From: Sphaerisporangium album
Lineage (GTDB): Bacteria > Actinomycetota > Actinomycetes > Streptosporangiales > Streptosporangiaceae
NCBI RefSeq assembly: GCF_003323745.1
Contig: NZ_QOIL01000005.1
Location: 186,001-250,000, forward strand
Length of the DNA: 64,000 nt
Direction: 5' to 3'
Shown here: positions 53,688 through 62,400 of the stretch, piece after piece
Position numbering within the stretch: position 1 is the first letter of the stretch
Layout of the letters: each line of letters begins with the position of its first letter
Translations under genes and position numbers: made by a program
Notes under the pieces: model-generated
Database searches by the model: none
Told to the model about the DNA's origin: nothing
Seen by the model: the letters and a program-made list of their open reading frames with translations, nothing else

Positions 53688-54485
53688 GTGACGATACGCG
53701 ACGACCACGCGCTCGCGAGAGATCTCGCCGCCGAGGCGGGGGAGCGGCTTCTGGCGCTGCGCGCCGGGCAGGGCTTCGGCGACCCGACGGCGCTGCGCCA
53801 GGCGGGTGACCGTGAGTCCCACGTCCACCTCATGGAATCGCTGTCGCGGCTGCGGCCGAGCGACTACGTCCTGTCCGAGGAGGGCACCCGCGAGGAGCGG
53901 CTGAGCCCGCGCCGCCGGGTCGCCGACCGCGTGTGGATCATCGACCCGCTCGACGGCACGCGGGAGTTCGGCGAGGCCGGGCGCGCCGACTGGGCCGTCC
54001 ACGTCGCCCTGTGGCAGCGGGGGGCCGCCCAGAGCGCGGGAGCGCAGGGCGAGCTCGTGGCCGGGGCCGTCGCGCTGCCCGCCCAGGGCGTGACGCTCAG
54101 CACGGCCGAGCCGTCCGAGCTGCCCAGGTCCCGTCCGGGCAGAATCCGCATCGCCGTCAGCCGCACGCGGCCCCCCGAGTTCGTCAAGAAGCTGGCCTAT
54201 CTCGTGGGTGCCGATCTCGTACCCATGGGCTCGGCCGGCGCGAAGATCGTCGCGGTGGTCACCGGCGAGGTCGAGGCGTACGTCCACTCGGGCGGCCAGT
54301 ACGAATGGGATTCGGCCGCCCCGGTGGCGGTCGCCCGCGCCGCGGGAGCCCATACGAGCCGCATCGACGGGAGCCCCTTGGTCTACAACCAAGAGAACCC
54401 CTCGCTGCCGGATATTCTGGTCTCCCTACCGGATCTGGCGCCAACGTTGCTCGCCGGCATCCGCGACGCGCACCGTCAGGGCTAG
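53688..54485 (+). CDS. cysQ: 3'(2'),5'-bisphosphate nucleotidase (CysQ)
   Basis: 265 residues from GTG 53688 with AGGAAGGG upstream. It belongs to the Li+-sensitive inositol-monophosphatase superfamily: metal ligands in VLSEEG, WIIDPLDGTREF and QYEWDSAAPVAVA. CysQ removes the 3'-phosphate of PAP/PAPS, controlling the pool used in sulphate activation. It is 16 bp from cysD, so co-transcription is nearly certain. Family members that act on inositol or fructose phosphates share the motifs, but the cysDN context favours CysQ. Confidence 0.92.
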   Translation: MTIRDDHALARDLAAEAGERLLALRAGQGFGDPTALRQAGDRESHVHLMESLSRLRPSDYVLSEEGTREERLSPRRRVADRVWIIDPLDGTREFGEAGRADWAVHVALWQRGAAQSAGAQGELVAGAVALPAQGVTLSTAEPSELPRSRPGRIRIAVSRTRPPEFVKKLAYLVGADLVPMGSAGAKIVAVVTGEVEAYVHSGGQYEWDSAAPVAVARAAGAHTSRIDGSPLVYNQENPSLPDILVSLPDLAPTLLAGIRDAHRQG

Positions 54486-54501
54486 CCCGGAGGAAGAGCA
54501 G

Positions 54502-55416
54502 ATGCTTGCAAGGGACTACACGACGTCGCAGCTCGACGTCCTCGAGGCTGAGGCGATCCACATCATGCGTGAGGTCGCGGCCGAGTTCGAGCGCCCGTGT
54601 CTGCTCTTCTCCGGCGGCAAGGACTCCATCGTCATGCTGCGGATCGCCGAGAAGGCCTTCTGGCCCGCTCCCATCCCGTTCCCCCTCATGCACGTCGACA
54701 CCGGGCACAACTTCCCCGAGGTGATCGAGTTCCGTGACCGGCGGGCCGCCGAGCTGGGCGCCCGCCTCGTCGTCGCGTCCGTCCAGGCGTCGATCGACGC
54801 GGGGCGGGTCGTCGAGGAGACCGGGCGGCGGGCCAGCCGCAACCGGCTGCAGACCACGACGCTGCTCGACGCGATCGAGGAGCACGAGTTCGACGCCGTC
54901 TTCGGCGGGGCGCGCCGCGATGAGGAGAAGGCCCGCGCCAAGGAGCGCGTGTTCTCCTTCCGTGACGACTTCGGGCAGTGGGATCCGAAGAACCAGCGGC
55001 CCGAGCTGTGGAACCTGTACAACGCGCGCATCCGCAAGGGCGAGCACATCCGCGTCTTCCCCCTGTCCAACTGGACAGAGCTCGACATCTGGGACTACAT
55101 CCGGCGCGAGGACATCGAGATCCCGTCGATCTACTTCTCCCACACCCGTACGGTCTTCGAGCGCGACGGCATGCTGCTCGCCGACTCGGAGGTCGTGAAC
55201 CGCGGCGAGGACGAGCCGACGTTCGAGGCCGTCGTGCGCTACCGGACGGTCGGCGACATGACCTGCACCGGCGCCGTCCAGTCCGCCGCCGGCACGGTCG
55301 AGCAGATCATCGCCGAGATCGCCGCCACCCGCATCACCGAGCGCGGTGCGACGCGGGCCGACGACCGCGCCTCCGAGGCCGCCATGGAGGACCGCAAGAA
55401 GGAGGGCTACTTCTGA
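54502..55416 (+). CDS. cysD: Sulphate adenylyltransferase subunit 2
   Basis: 304 residues from ATG 54502 with GGAGGAAG upstream. It makes APS from ATP and sulphate, with GTP hydrolysis by CysN. The PP-loop LLFSGGKDSIVMLRIAEKAF is at about residues 32-51, followed by HVDTGHNFPEVIEFRD, FGGARRDEEKARAKERVFSF and the C-terminal EDRKKEGYF. The stop codon shares TGATG with a 59-codon reading frame that leads into cysN, instead of direct cysD-cysN contact. Confidence 0.96.
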   Translation: MLARDYTTSQLDVLEAEAIHIMREVAAEFERPCLLFSGGKDSIVMLRIAEKAFWPAPIPFPLMHVDTGHNFPEVIEFRDRRAAELGARLVVASVQASIDAGRVVEETGRRASRNRLQTTTLLDAIEEHEFDAVFGGARRDEEKARAKERVFSFRDDFGQWDPKNQRPELWNLYNARIRKGEHIRVFPLSNWTELDIWDYIRREDIEIPSIYFSHTRTVFERDGMLLADSEVVNRGEDEPTFEAVVRYRTVGDMTCTGAVQSAAGTVEQIIAEIAATRITERGATRADDRASEAAMEDRKKEGYF

Positions 55417-55595
55417 TGCCCCCTTCCCCCATCGCCGGTCTCAACGGCGGGTCCCTCCCCTCCCGCCGCGCCTTCGCGTTCTCCCGCGGGGCACGTGCCG
55501 CGCGCCCGGCCGCCGGTCCGCTGCGGACCCACGCCCTCGCCGCCTCCCGTCACGACCTTCCTCGCCTCGCCGCTACCGATGGAGATCAGCTCTGA
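55416..55595 (+). CDS. 59-codon ORF linking cysD to cysN
   Basis: The ATG at 55416 overlaps the cysD stop as TGATG, and its own TGA at 55593-55595 overlaps the cysN ATG in the same way. It thus fills the whole 178-bp gap exactly. The peptide starts MPPSPIAGLNGGSLPSRR, is rich in Arg, Ala and Pro, and ends ATDGDQL. It has no Cys, no signal peptide and no membrane segment. The cysN ribosome site (GGAG) lies inside its end. Translation would couple the three frames. No family is recognised, and a purely spacer-like role is possible. Confidence 0.55.
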   Translation: MPPSPIAGLNGGSLPSRRAFAFSRGARAARPAAGPLRTHALAASRHDLPRLAATDGDQL

Positions 55596-56857
55596 TGGAC
55601 ATCCTTCGTTTCGCCACGGCGGGTTCCGTCGACGACGGCAAGTCCACGCTCATCGGGCGTCTGCTCTTCGACTCCAAGGCGATCTTCGAGGACCAGCTGG
55701 AGGCCGTCGAGCGCACCAGCCGTGACCGGGGCACCGAGTACACCGACCTGTCGCTGCTGACCGACGGCCTGCGGGCCGAGCGCGAGCAGGGCATCACGAT
55801 CGACGTGGCCTACCGCTACTTCGCCACGCCGAAGCGGAAGTTCATCATCGCCGACACCCCCGGCCACATCCAGTACACGCGGAACATGGTCACCGGCGCG
55901 TCCACGGCCGACCTGGCGATCGTGCTCATCGACGCGCGCAAGGGCGTGGTCGAGCAGTCCCGCCGCCACGCGTTCCTCACCACGCTGCTGCGGGTGCCCC
56001 ACCTCGTGCTCGCCGTCAACAAGATGGACCTGGTCGACTACTCCCGCGACCGCTTCGAGGAGATCCGCGAGGAGTTCACGGCGTTCGCGGCGAAGCTCAA
56101 CGTCGGCGACCTGACCTTCATCCCGATCTCGGCGCTGCACGGCGACAACGTGGTGTCCCGGTCCGAGAACATGCCGTGGTACCAGGGCACCTCCCTTCTC
56201 CACCACCTGGAGAACCTGCACATCGCCTCCGACCGCAACCTGGTCGACGTGCGGTTCCCCGTCCAGTACGTCATCCGTCCCCAGCGGGCCAACGACCATG
56301 ACTTCCACGACTACCGCGGGTACGCCGGGCAGGTCGCGGGCGGCGTGCTGAAGCCCGGCGACGAGGTCATGCACCTGCCCTCTGGCCTGACCACCCGCGT
56401 GGCCGCCATCGACACCTTCGACGGGCCCCGGGACGAGGCGTTCGCGCCGATGTCGGTCACCCTCCGCCTGGAGGACGACATCGACATCTCGCGCGGCGAC
56501 ATGATCTGCCGTCCCAACAACCGGCCGCAGGTCGCCCAGGACATCCAGGCCATGGTCTGCTGGATGTCCGACGGGCTCAAGCTCGCCCCGCGCTCCAAGC
56601 TCGTCATCAAGCACACCACCCGCACGGCCCGCGCGCTGGTGCGCGACCTGCACTACCGCCTGGACGTCAACACCCTGCACCGTGACGAGTCCGCGACGTC
56701 CCTCGGCCTCAACGAGATCGGCCGTGTCTCCCTGCGCGTCACCCAGCCGTTGTTCGTCGACGACTACGCCAGAAACCGCCTGACCGGCGGTTTCATCCTG
56801 ATAGACGAAACCACCAACGGCACCGTAGGCGCCGGCATGATCGTCGACGCCCGCTGA
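55595..56857 (+). CDS. cysN: Sulphate adenylyltransferase subunit 1 (GTPase)
   Basis: 420 residues from ATG 55595. An elongation-factor-like GTPase: G1 AGSVDDGKSTLIGRLL, the effector region with GITIDVAYRYF, G3 ADTPGHIQYTRNMVTGAS, G4 NKMDLVD, then two beta-barrel domains. It couples GTP hydrolysis to APS formation with CysD. It ends without a C-terminal APS kinase domain (CysC), and no cysC or cysH is in the operon, so PAPS formation or APS reduction must be encoded elsewhere. A 12-bp hairpin follows. Confidence 0.96.
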   Translation: MDILRFATAGSVDDGKSTLIGRLLFDSKAIFEDQLEAVERTSRDRGTEYTDLSLLTDGLRAEREQGITIDVAYRYFATPKRKFIIADTPGHIQYTRNMVTGASTADLAIVLIDARKGVVEQSRRHAFLTTLLRVPHLVLAVNKMDLVDYSRDRFEEIREEFTAFAAKLNVGDLTFIPISALHGDNVVSRSENMPWYQGTSLLHHLENLHIASDRNLVDVRFPVQYVIRPQRANDHDFHDYRGYAGQVAGGVLKPGDEVMHLPSGLTTRVAAIDTFDGPRDEAFAPMSVTLRLEDDIDISRGDMICRPNNRPQVAQDIQAMVCWMSDGLKLAPRSKLVIKHTTRTARALVRDLHYRLDVNTLHRDESATSLGLNEIGRVSLRVTQPLFVDDYARNRLTGGFILIDETTNGTVGAGMIVDAR

Positions 56858-56897
56858 CCGCAGCCTTCTCGTCCGGCTTGCCGACATTGCGGCGACC

Positions 56898-56928
56898 GGC
56901 CAGGATGCCCCTCACCGGCGTCCTGGCC
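56898..56928 (+). terminator. Terminator hairpin after cysN
   Basis: GGCCAGGATGCC and GGCGTCCTGGCC pair over 12 bp with one G:T, around CCTCACC, 41 bp after the cysN stop. No T run follows. It would also serve the convergent small gene at 56973. Confidence 0.7.
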
Positions 56929-56972
56929 CGACCGCCGGTCGTTCGTGACAGAGCCTTCTCAGGGCAGAAGGG

Positions 56973-57278
56973 TCATCGCCGCAGCGTGACGTGGACGCAC
57001 GACTGGTCGCATTCAGAAAGAATCTGATCGCTATCAGTGACGGGCCCCGACCTCGCCGAACTTCGCGGCGAGGTCGTTCTCCGGGCTGCGGATCGAGCCG
57101 CGGGTGCGCCGCTTTCGGCGGACTGGCGCGCTCCCGCCGCGAGTAACAGGCGGCAGGCGTCGCTGATCAAGGGGTCCTCGATGGCCTCGCGCGACCAGTC
57201 CCAGACCATCAGGCTCCAACGCTCGGCCGCGCGCGGGGCGCGTGCGTCGAGGTCGTCCAATTGTGGTGAAGTGATCAT
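56973..57278 (-). CDS. Small hypothetical protein coupled to the hydrolase, C-terminus probably frameshifted
   Basis: ATG 57278 overlaps the stop of the upstream hydrolase as ATGA. The first 55-60 residues look like a real protein (RAPRAAERWSLMVWDWSREA then IEDPLISDACRLLLAAGARQ). After ESGAPA the current frame turns into Arg/Ser-rich filler up to 56973. Another frame gives a sensible ending, RSPENDLAAKFGEVGARH, with a stop at about 57034. A single-base indel near 57105 would explain this. The family is unknown. Confidence 0.55.
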   Translation of the reverse strand: MITSPQLDDLDARAPRAAERWSLMVWDWSREAIEDPLISDACRLLLAAGARQSAESGAPAARSAARRTTSPRSSARSGPVTDSDQILSECDQSCVHVTLRR

Positions 57279-58075
57279 TGGGTGAAGAACCGTTCCAGGA
57301 CGGGGGCGAGGGCCTTCGGGTCGACCACGTGGGTCTGGCCTTCTAAGGTCAGGCGTTCCGCGTGGGGGAGGGCGGCGGCGATGGCGTCCGCGGCCTTGGC
57401 GAAGAAGTCGCCACCCCCTTTGAGGAACCACTCCGGGCTGGCTCCGCCGGTCGCCACCAGGACCGGTTGGGTGATCTTCGCCAGGCGCTCGACGGGCGGA
57501 CTGCCGTCGCCCAGGCAGGCCGCGTCGTACGCCAGCGTGTGCGCGATGGCCTCGCAGCCGGGCCACATGGGGGAGTTCTTCGCCGCCTCGATCGACTCCT
57601 CGGGCGAGCCGACCGTGCGCATGAAGAGCTCGAACATCTCGCCGCGACGGTTCCCGGCGAGCAGCGCGTCGAGCTTCGCGACGTACTCCCGCTGACGCCG
57701 CGGCGTGTCCTCGCCCAGGTCGTACGGCACCTCGTACACCGCGAGCCGCCCGGCGGACACCCCCGCCGCCGCGGCCTCCAGGACCAGAGCACCTCCTGAC
57801 GAGACGCCGTAGAGGTGCGCCGAGCCCCCGGCCTCGGCGATGAGCGCCTCGACGTCCTCGAACTCGCGCTCCAGCGCGTACGGAAGGGTGTCCGAACTGT
57901 CCCCCCGCCCGCGCCGGTCGTAGTTGTACACGGTGAAGTGCCGCGCCAGCTCCGGCACGAGCGGCGCGTTCTCGGATCGATCGACCGCGCCCCCACCCAC
58001 CAGGATGACGGCCGGCCCGTCCCCGGCACGGTCGTACACGATCGACGTACCGTCCTTCGAGGTCACCTGAGGCAT
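57275..58075 (-). CDS. Alpha/beta hydrolase
   Basis: 266 residues from ATG 58075 with GGAG eight bases before. Motifs are VILVGGGAVDRSENAPLVPE (oxyanion loop), YNYDRRGRGDSSDT, the nucleophile elbow YGVSSGGALVLEA and the C-terminal His in LEGQTHVVDP. The acid residue lies near TGGASPEWF. It is probably an esterase-like or peroxidase-like hydrolase of small molecules. It is cytoplasmic, and translationally coupled to the small gene at 57278. Confidence 0.88.
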   Translation of the reverse strand: MPQVTSKDGTSIVYDRAGDGPAVILVGGGAVDRSENAPLVPELARHFTVYNYDRRGRGDSSDTLPYALEREFEDVEALIAEAGGSAHLYGVSSGGALVLEAAAAGVSAGRLAVYEVPYDLGEDTPRRQREYVAKLDALLAGNRRGEMFELFMRTVGSPEESIEAAKNSPMWPGCEAIAHTLAYDAACLGDGSPPVERLAKITQPVLVATGGASPEWFLKGGGDFFAKAADAIAAALPHAERLTLEGQTHVVDPKALAPVLERFFTQ

Positions 58076-58244
58076 GTGATCACTCCGTGAGGTGTGTGAG
58101 CAGGGTGGAGACACGCGGAGACGGCAGGCTCGGAGCACCCGACGTCTCACCGGATAGCCGCGGCCCTCGCGCATCGTGCCCTCAGCATCGCAGCCTGGTA
58201 CGACATTTTCCGGGCCCCCGATCCCGCCAGAGGAGCCCCGCACC

Positions 58245-58889
58245 TCAGAACCGTGGCGAAGACGTACCGTCGAGCACCCTCCCCTTGCGTGCCATGACCT
58301 CCGGGATCCTGCTGAACCTGCGGAGACACCGAGCCGCCTCAGTCGAGATGCATGCCAACACGTTCAGCAGATTCTGGAAGTCCTTCACGAGGTGCCGGTG
58401 GTGAACAGGTTCGCAGTGAGCCACTCGATTACGGAGCCGACATAGATGATCAAGATCGTTGTGAAGGGCAGCGGGTCTATGGTGCGGGTAGCCGGGAAAT
58501 TCGTGTCTCAGTGCCGGCCACCACAGCTGCGTGTAGTAGTCGCTCCGGCGAGACAGCAGCGAAACCCAGAAACCGAATGGCAGTTCGGTCATGACGTCAT
58601 CCGGTGTGAATGTCGCACGACGTCGACCGGCGGTTTCCGCCTTGTCGATGGCACCGCGCGCGTACGTGGCCAGGGTCAGGCGGGGGACGTTCCACCAATC
58701 ACGTCGGCCATGGTGTGAGGCGAGTCGGCTGTCCATGGCGTTGCGCAGCACGACTTCCAAGTACTGCAACGCTCCGGCGAAGGCACAGCTGATCTCCAGA
58801 TTCCACGCGTAAAGGCGGAGTGCGGCCTCCCGATCGCCGTTGGCCGCGAGGAGGTAGGGGGCCATCCGGGGGCGGGAGATCAGGTCCAC
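58245..58889 (-). CDS. Abi-like HEPN-domain protein
   Basis: 214 residues, predicted GTG start 58889. All-helical, with the Abi_2/AbiD-like pattern: ALRLYAWNLEISCAFAGALQ then YLEVVLRNAMDSRL, TELPFGFWVSLLSRRSDYYT, and the HEPN RNase-like motif LRNRVAHCEP (R-x4-H) near residue 165. Such proteins act in abortive infection or as toxin-like RNases; here that is inference. The frame remains open and family-like for about 20 codons upstream of the GTG without a usual start codon, so the true start may be atypical or the 5' end altered. A giant STAND NTPase gene is the next large gene. Confidence 0.75.
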   Translation of the reverse strand: MDLISRPRMAPYLLAANGDREAALRLYAWNLEISCAFAGALQYLEVVLRNAMDSRLASHHGRRDWWNVPRLTLATYARGAIDKAETAGRRRATFTPDDVMTELPFGFWVSLLSRRSDYYTQLWWPALRHEFPGYPHHRPAALHNDLDHLCRLRNRVAHCEPVHHRHLVKDFQNLLNVLACISTEAARCLRRFSRIPEVMARKGRVLDGTSSPRF

Positions 58890-59057
58890 GACCCGCTTGG
58901 CCTCGTCGTGATCTATCGGGCACCTCCCGATGTGGCTGGGGATCGGTTAAGCTGACTCATGTACGCCCCGGGTATCGCCACTGCTGTGCACGCGACCCGG
59001 GGCAAGCTGTTTTTCGACGCAGGGAACGTTTCTCCCTTTTACGGCCTCCCGCGGGCA

Positions 59058-59144
59058 TGATTCGATCACGACGGCTCCATTCTCGTCATCTCCTCATCGG
59101 AGTGGGCCGCCTTCCTCGCCGAGGTGAAGAGTTCCGCCATATGA
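59058..59144 (+). pseudogene. DUF397 C-terminal fragment
   Basis: FDHDGSILVISSSEWAAFLA followed by EVKSSAI and a stop is the end of a DUF397 protein (S-x-EW-x-AFLA-x-VK). In the same frame it is preceded by a TGA at 59055 and unrelated sequence back to an ATG at 58959, with no WRKSSYS-type start. It is the remains of a gene. Its stop overlaps the next DUF397 start as ATGA. Confidence 0.6.
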
Positions 59145-59409
59145 CTGACAAGGTGAGTGCAGGGGTGGACGGTCTCGCCCGGGAATTGAGCGAGGTCAGG
59201 TGGCGCAAGTTTTCGTTCTCGGGGAGTGACGGGAGTAACTGTGTCGAGGTGGGCACTTGTCCGGTGGGCGCCGGGGTGTGCGGGACAGCAAGGAGCGTCA
59301 CCGTCCCGCTCTCGTCGTCGGCTCGGACGAGTGGAGTGTCTTTCTGGAGAACGTGAAGGCGTTCGCGGATCAGGGGCGGGCGCCGCGGAATCCGAGGCTG
59401 CCGCTGTAG
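59141..59409 (+). pseudogene. DUF397 protein gene with a frameshift
   Basis: From ATG 59141 the frame gives SEVRWRKFSFSGSDGSNCVE, the conserved DUF397 opening. After VGTC (about 59262) the sense moves to another frame: RDSKERHRPALVVGSDEWSV and FLENVKAFADQG, ending at TAG 59407-59409. A one- or two-base indel in CCGGTGGGCGCCGGGG would join them. DUF397 proteins are small partners of XRE regulators in actinomycete development; no XRE gene adjoins here. The 3' end overlaps the tail of the convergent STAND gene by 40 bp. Confidence 0.65.
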
Positions 59410-62400
59410 GTGCGGGTGGGATCTGTGATCGTGTAGGTGAGGGTGAAGGTCGTCACGCGATCGTCGGTGACGGTGGCGGCCCGCAGCATCCAGGCGCGGT
59501 GCCCGGCGGAGCCGCGGAAGGTCCCGTCCCGGAGGCGGGCGAGGGTGACGGGCGGTCCGTCCGCGAAGCCGGTCAGGCGTACCGCGCAGGCCGGTCGGGC
59601 GCACGCCGCTTCGAGGTCGATCGAACGTTCCCCCAGATAGCGGCCCGCCGTGTTGGTGATGTCCTGCTGCAGGGGGAACGTCTGCCTCGGTGCCTCCCGG
59701 CGGAAGGCGGCCTTGGTCGCGCCGTCGTCGAGCACCAGGGTGTAGCGGCCCGCGAACCCGGCGGCCGTCGCCGGGACGGCCGGCGGGGCGGACGGCCCGG
59801 ACGAGACGACCGGGAGCGGCGTGTGGAAGTCCTTCGCGGAGGGGAACACGGGCGCGACGGCGGGCCGATGGTCGCAGACCTCCCGGAAGCCCTCACCCGG
59901 CGCGTATCGCCGCCACTCCTCGCGCGTCATGGCCCGGCCCGCCGTCGCGCACACCGCGCCGAGGAGATCGGGGGGTTCCCCGACACGCCACAGGTCGAGC
60001 GTCCCGGTGTCCTCCACGGAGGCCAGCGTCCCCCTTCCCGGCAGGAACGCCAGGCTCCGCGTGGACTCGAACGGCCCGGTGAGCGGTACGCCGAGCTGCC
60101 TGCGCGTGGCGGTGTCCCACAGCCGGACCGTCCCGTCCAGGGCGCCGGAGGCGAGCGTGCGGTCGTCCTCGCTGAAAGCGACGGTGACGACGTCGCCGGT
60201 GTGGCCGGTCAGCGGTTCGCCGACAGGACTCCGGGTCGTGGTGTCCCACAGCCGCACGGTGTCGTCCGAACCGGCCGTGGCGACGAGGCGGCCGTCGTGG
60301 CTGAACGCCATATCGTTGACCAGGCCGGTGTGCCCGGCCATCGGCCCGCCCAGCGGACGCCCGTCGGCGAGGTCCCAAAGCCGTATCGACTGCCCGTCCT
60401 GGACCGCGGCCAGCAGGCGCAGGTCGGGGCTGAGTTCCAGACGGCCGAGCGACCGCATGTCCTCACCCGGCGCGACCTTCGGAGTGAGCGTCCGCAGTGC
60501 GCGCCCGCTCCTCACGTCCCACCATCGCACCGTGAATCCCGCCTCGCCGGACGCCACGACCAGAGACCGCCCGTCGGCCGAGTAGGCGAGCGCGTTCACC
60601 GGTCCGGCGTCGGCGAGGATGCCGCGTGTCTCGCCGGTGGCCACATCCCAGATCTCGACCCTGTCGTCGGCCGCGGCCGCCAGCGCGCCGCCGTCGGGGC
60701 TGAAGGCCAGGGCGCCGGTCCAGTCGCCCTGCCCCCTGAGCGCGGTGTTCCTCCCGGTGGTCAGATCCCACACCCGGACCTGCCGGTCCCCGTTGCCGGA
60801 CGCTCCGGTCGCCAGGAACCTCCCTGTCCGGTCGGCCGCGACCGGACCGTTCCGGTCACCGAGAAAGGCCGGCACCGGATCGCGCACGTCCCACAGCCGG
60901 ACGTTCTCTCCGGCGGCGCTGACCATGGTCGTCTCGTCCGGGGTGAACGAGACCGCGGTGACGGCGCCGCCGTGACCGTCCAGAGGGCCGCCGAGAAGCG
61001 GGCGGCCGCTGGTGGTCCACAGGTTCAGCGACCCGTCGTCGCAGCCGACGGCGATCGTGCCGGCGCCGTTGAACGCGGTGAGTCGCGGGGAACCGCCCGA
61101 AGCGCAGCCCGGCCGCTCGCCCAGCGTCCGGCGGCCGGCCACGTCCCACAGCTCCAGGCGCGCGGCACCTGTGGAGGTGAGCAGGAACGCCCCGTCGGGG
61201 CTGAAGGCCAGCGGCCCGGTCGCGCCGGTGAATGCCGGGCCGATCTGGCGGGCGATGGCGGTGTCCCACAGCCGGACGTTCCGTTCGAGGTCGGCCGTGG
61301 CCATGATCCGGCCGTCGGGGCTGAAGGCGACGCTGCTCGTCGCGGTCTCCAGCGGCTCGCCGAGGGGCCTGCGCGAGCCGAGGTCCCACAGGCGCGTCCC
61401 AGTGAAGAAGGTCGCGCCGCCCGGGCCGAGGACGATCGGGCCGGTGTCGCCGACCGCGATCGGGGCGGTGCGCCGCCTGCCCTCGATGTCCCAGAGCTGA
61501 ACGGTGCGGTCCTCGCCCGCGCTGACCAGAGTCCGGCCGTCCGTGCCGAAGGCCACCGATGTCACGGTGCCGGCGTGACCGGCGAGCGGCCGGCCGATCG
61601 GGCGGCGTGTGGACATGTCCCAGAGCCTGATCAGGCTGTCGCTGCCACCGGTGGCCATCATCCGGCCGTCGCGGCTGAGGGCGACGGCCCTGACCTCGCC
61701 GAGGTGGGCCGTCAACGTGCCGCGGTGGCGGCCCGCCAGGACGGCGCGCAGGCTGTACCGGGCCTCGTCGGTGGGCGCGACACGCCAGGCTGCGGCCGCC
61801 AGGAGCGCGGCGGCGACCGGATCCGCCTCCTTCGCGCTGCTCGCGGCCAGCTTCCGGGACAGCTCGCCCGCATGCTCGGCCTCCGACCTGCTGTTCACCC
61901 GCACCAGCCAGACGCCGGCGACCACTGCGATGGTCGCCAGCGCCGCGATCGACACGAGTACGGCGCGCCACACGCGCCGCCTTTTGTCCTCCGCGGCGAC
62001 GGAGGCGTCCAGGAACTCCCTGTGCCGCCTCTCCAGGGCGGGGTACCGGCCCGGATCCGTGAGCCACCGTTGCTCGGCCGACCTGATCGTCTGCAGTTGC
62101 CGTCCCTGGTAGAGGAATGACGGGTCGGGGCCGGGCCTGCCGCTCGCCCACTGCGCGGCTACATCGGCGAGACGCCCGTACAGCTTCCAATCCTCGATGT
62201 CCTCTTTGAGCCAGTCCTTCAGGCGGGGCCAGGCCTTCAGCAGCACTTGGTGAGCGGGCTCCGCCCCGCCGTTTCCGATCACGACCAGCCGCTTGTCGGC
62301 GAACTTCTCGAGGATGGGCCGCGACTCCACGGGCAGGTCCTTCAAGGCGACCCTGCGGCACGCCGGACGCCCGTCCCGGCCCACGAACATCAGCCGGCGC

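Noticed and set aside
59226-62120. 964-codon plus-strand frame
   Set aside because: It is a shadow of the WD40 region; Gly/Arg-rich with no domain.
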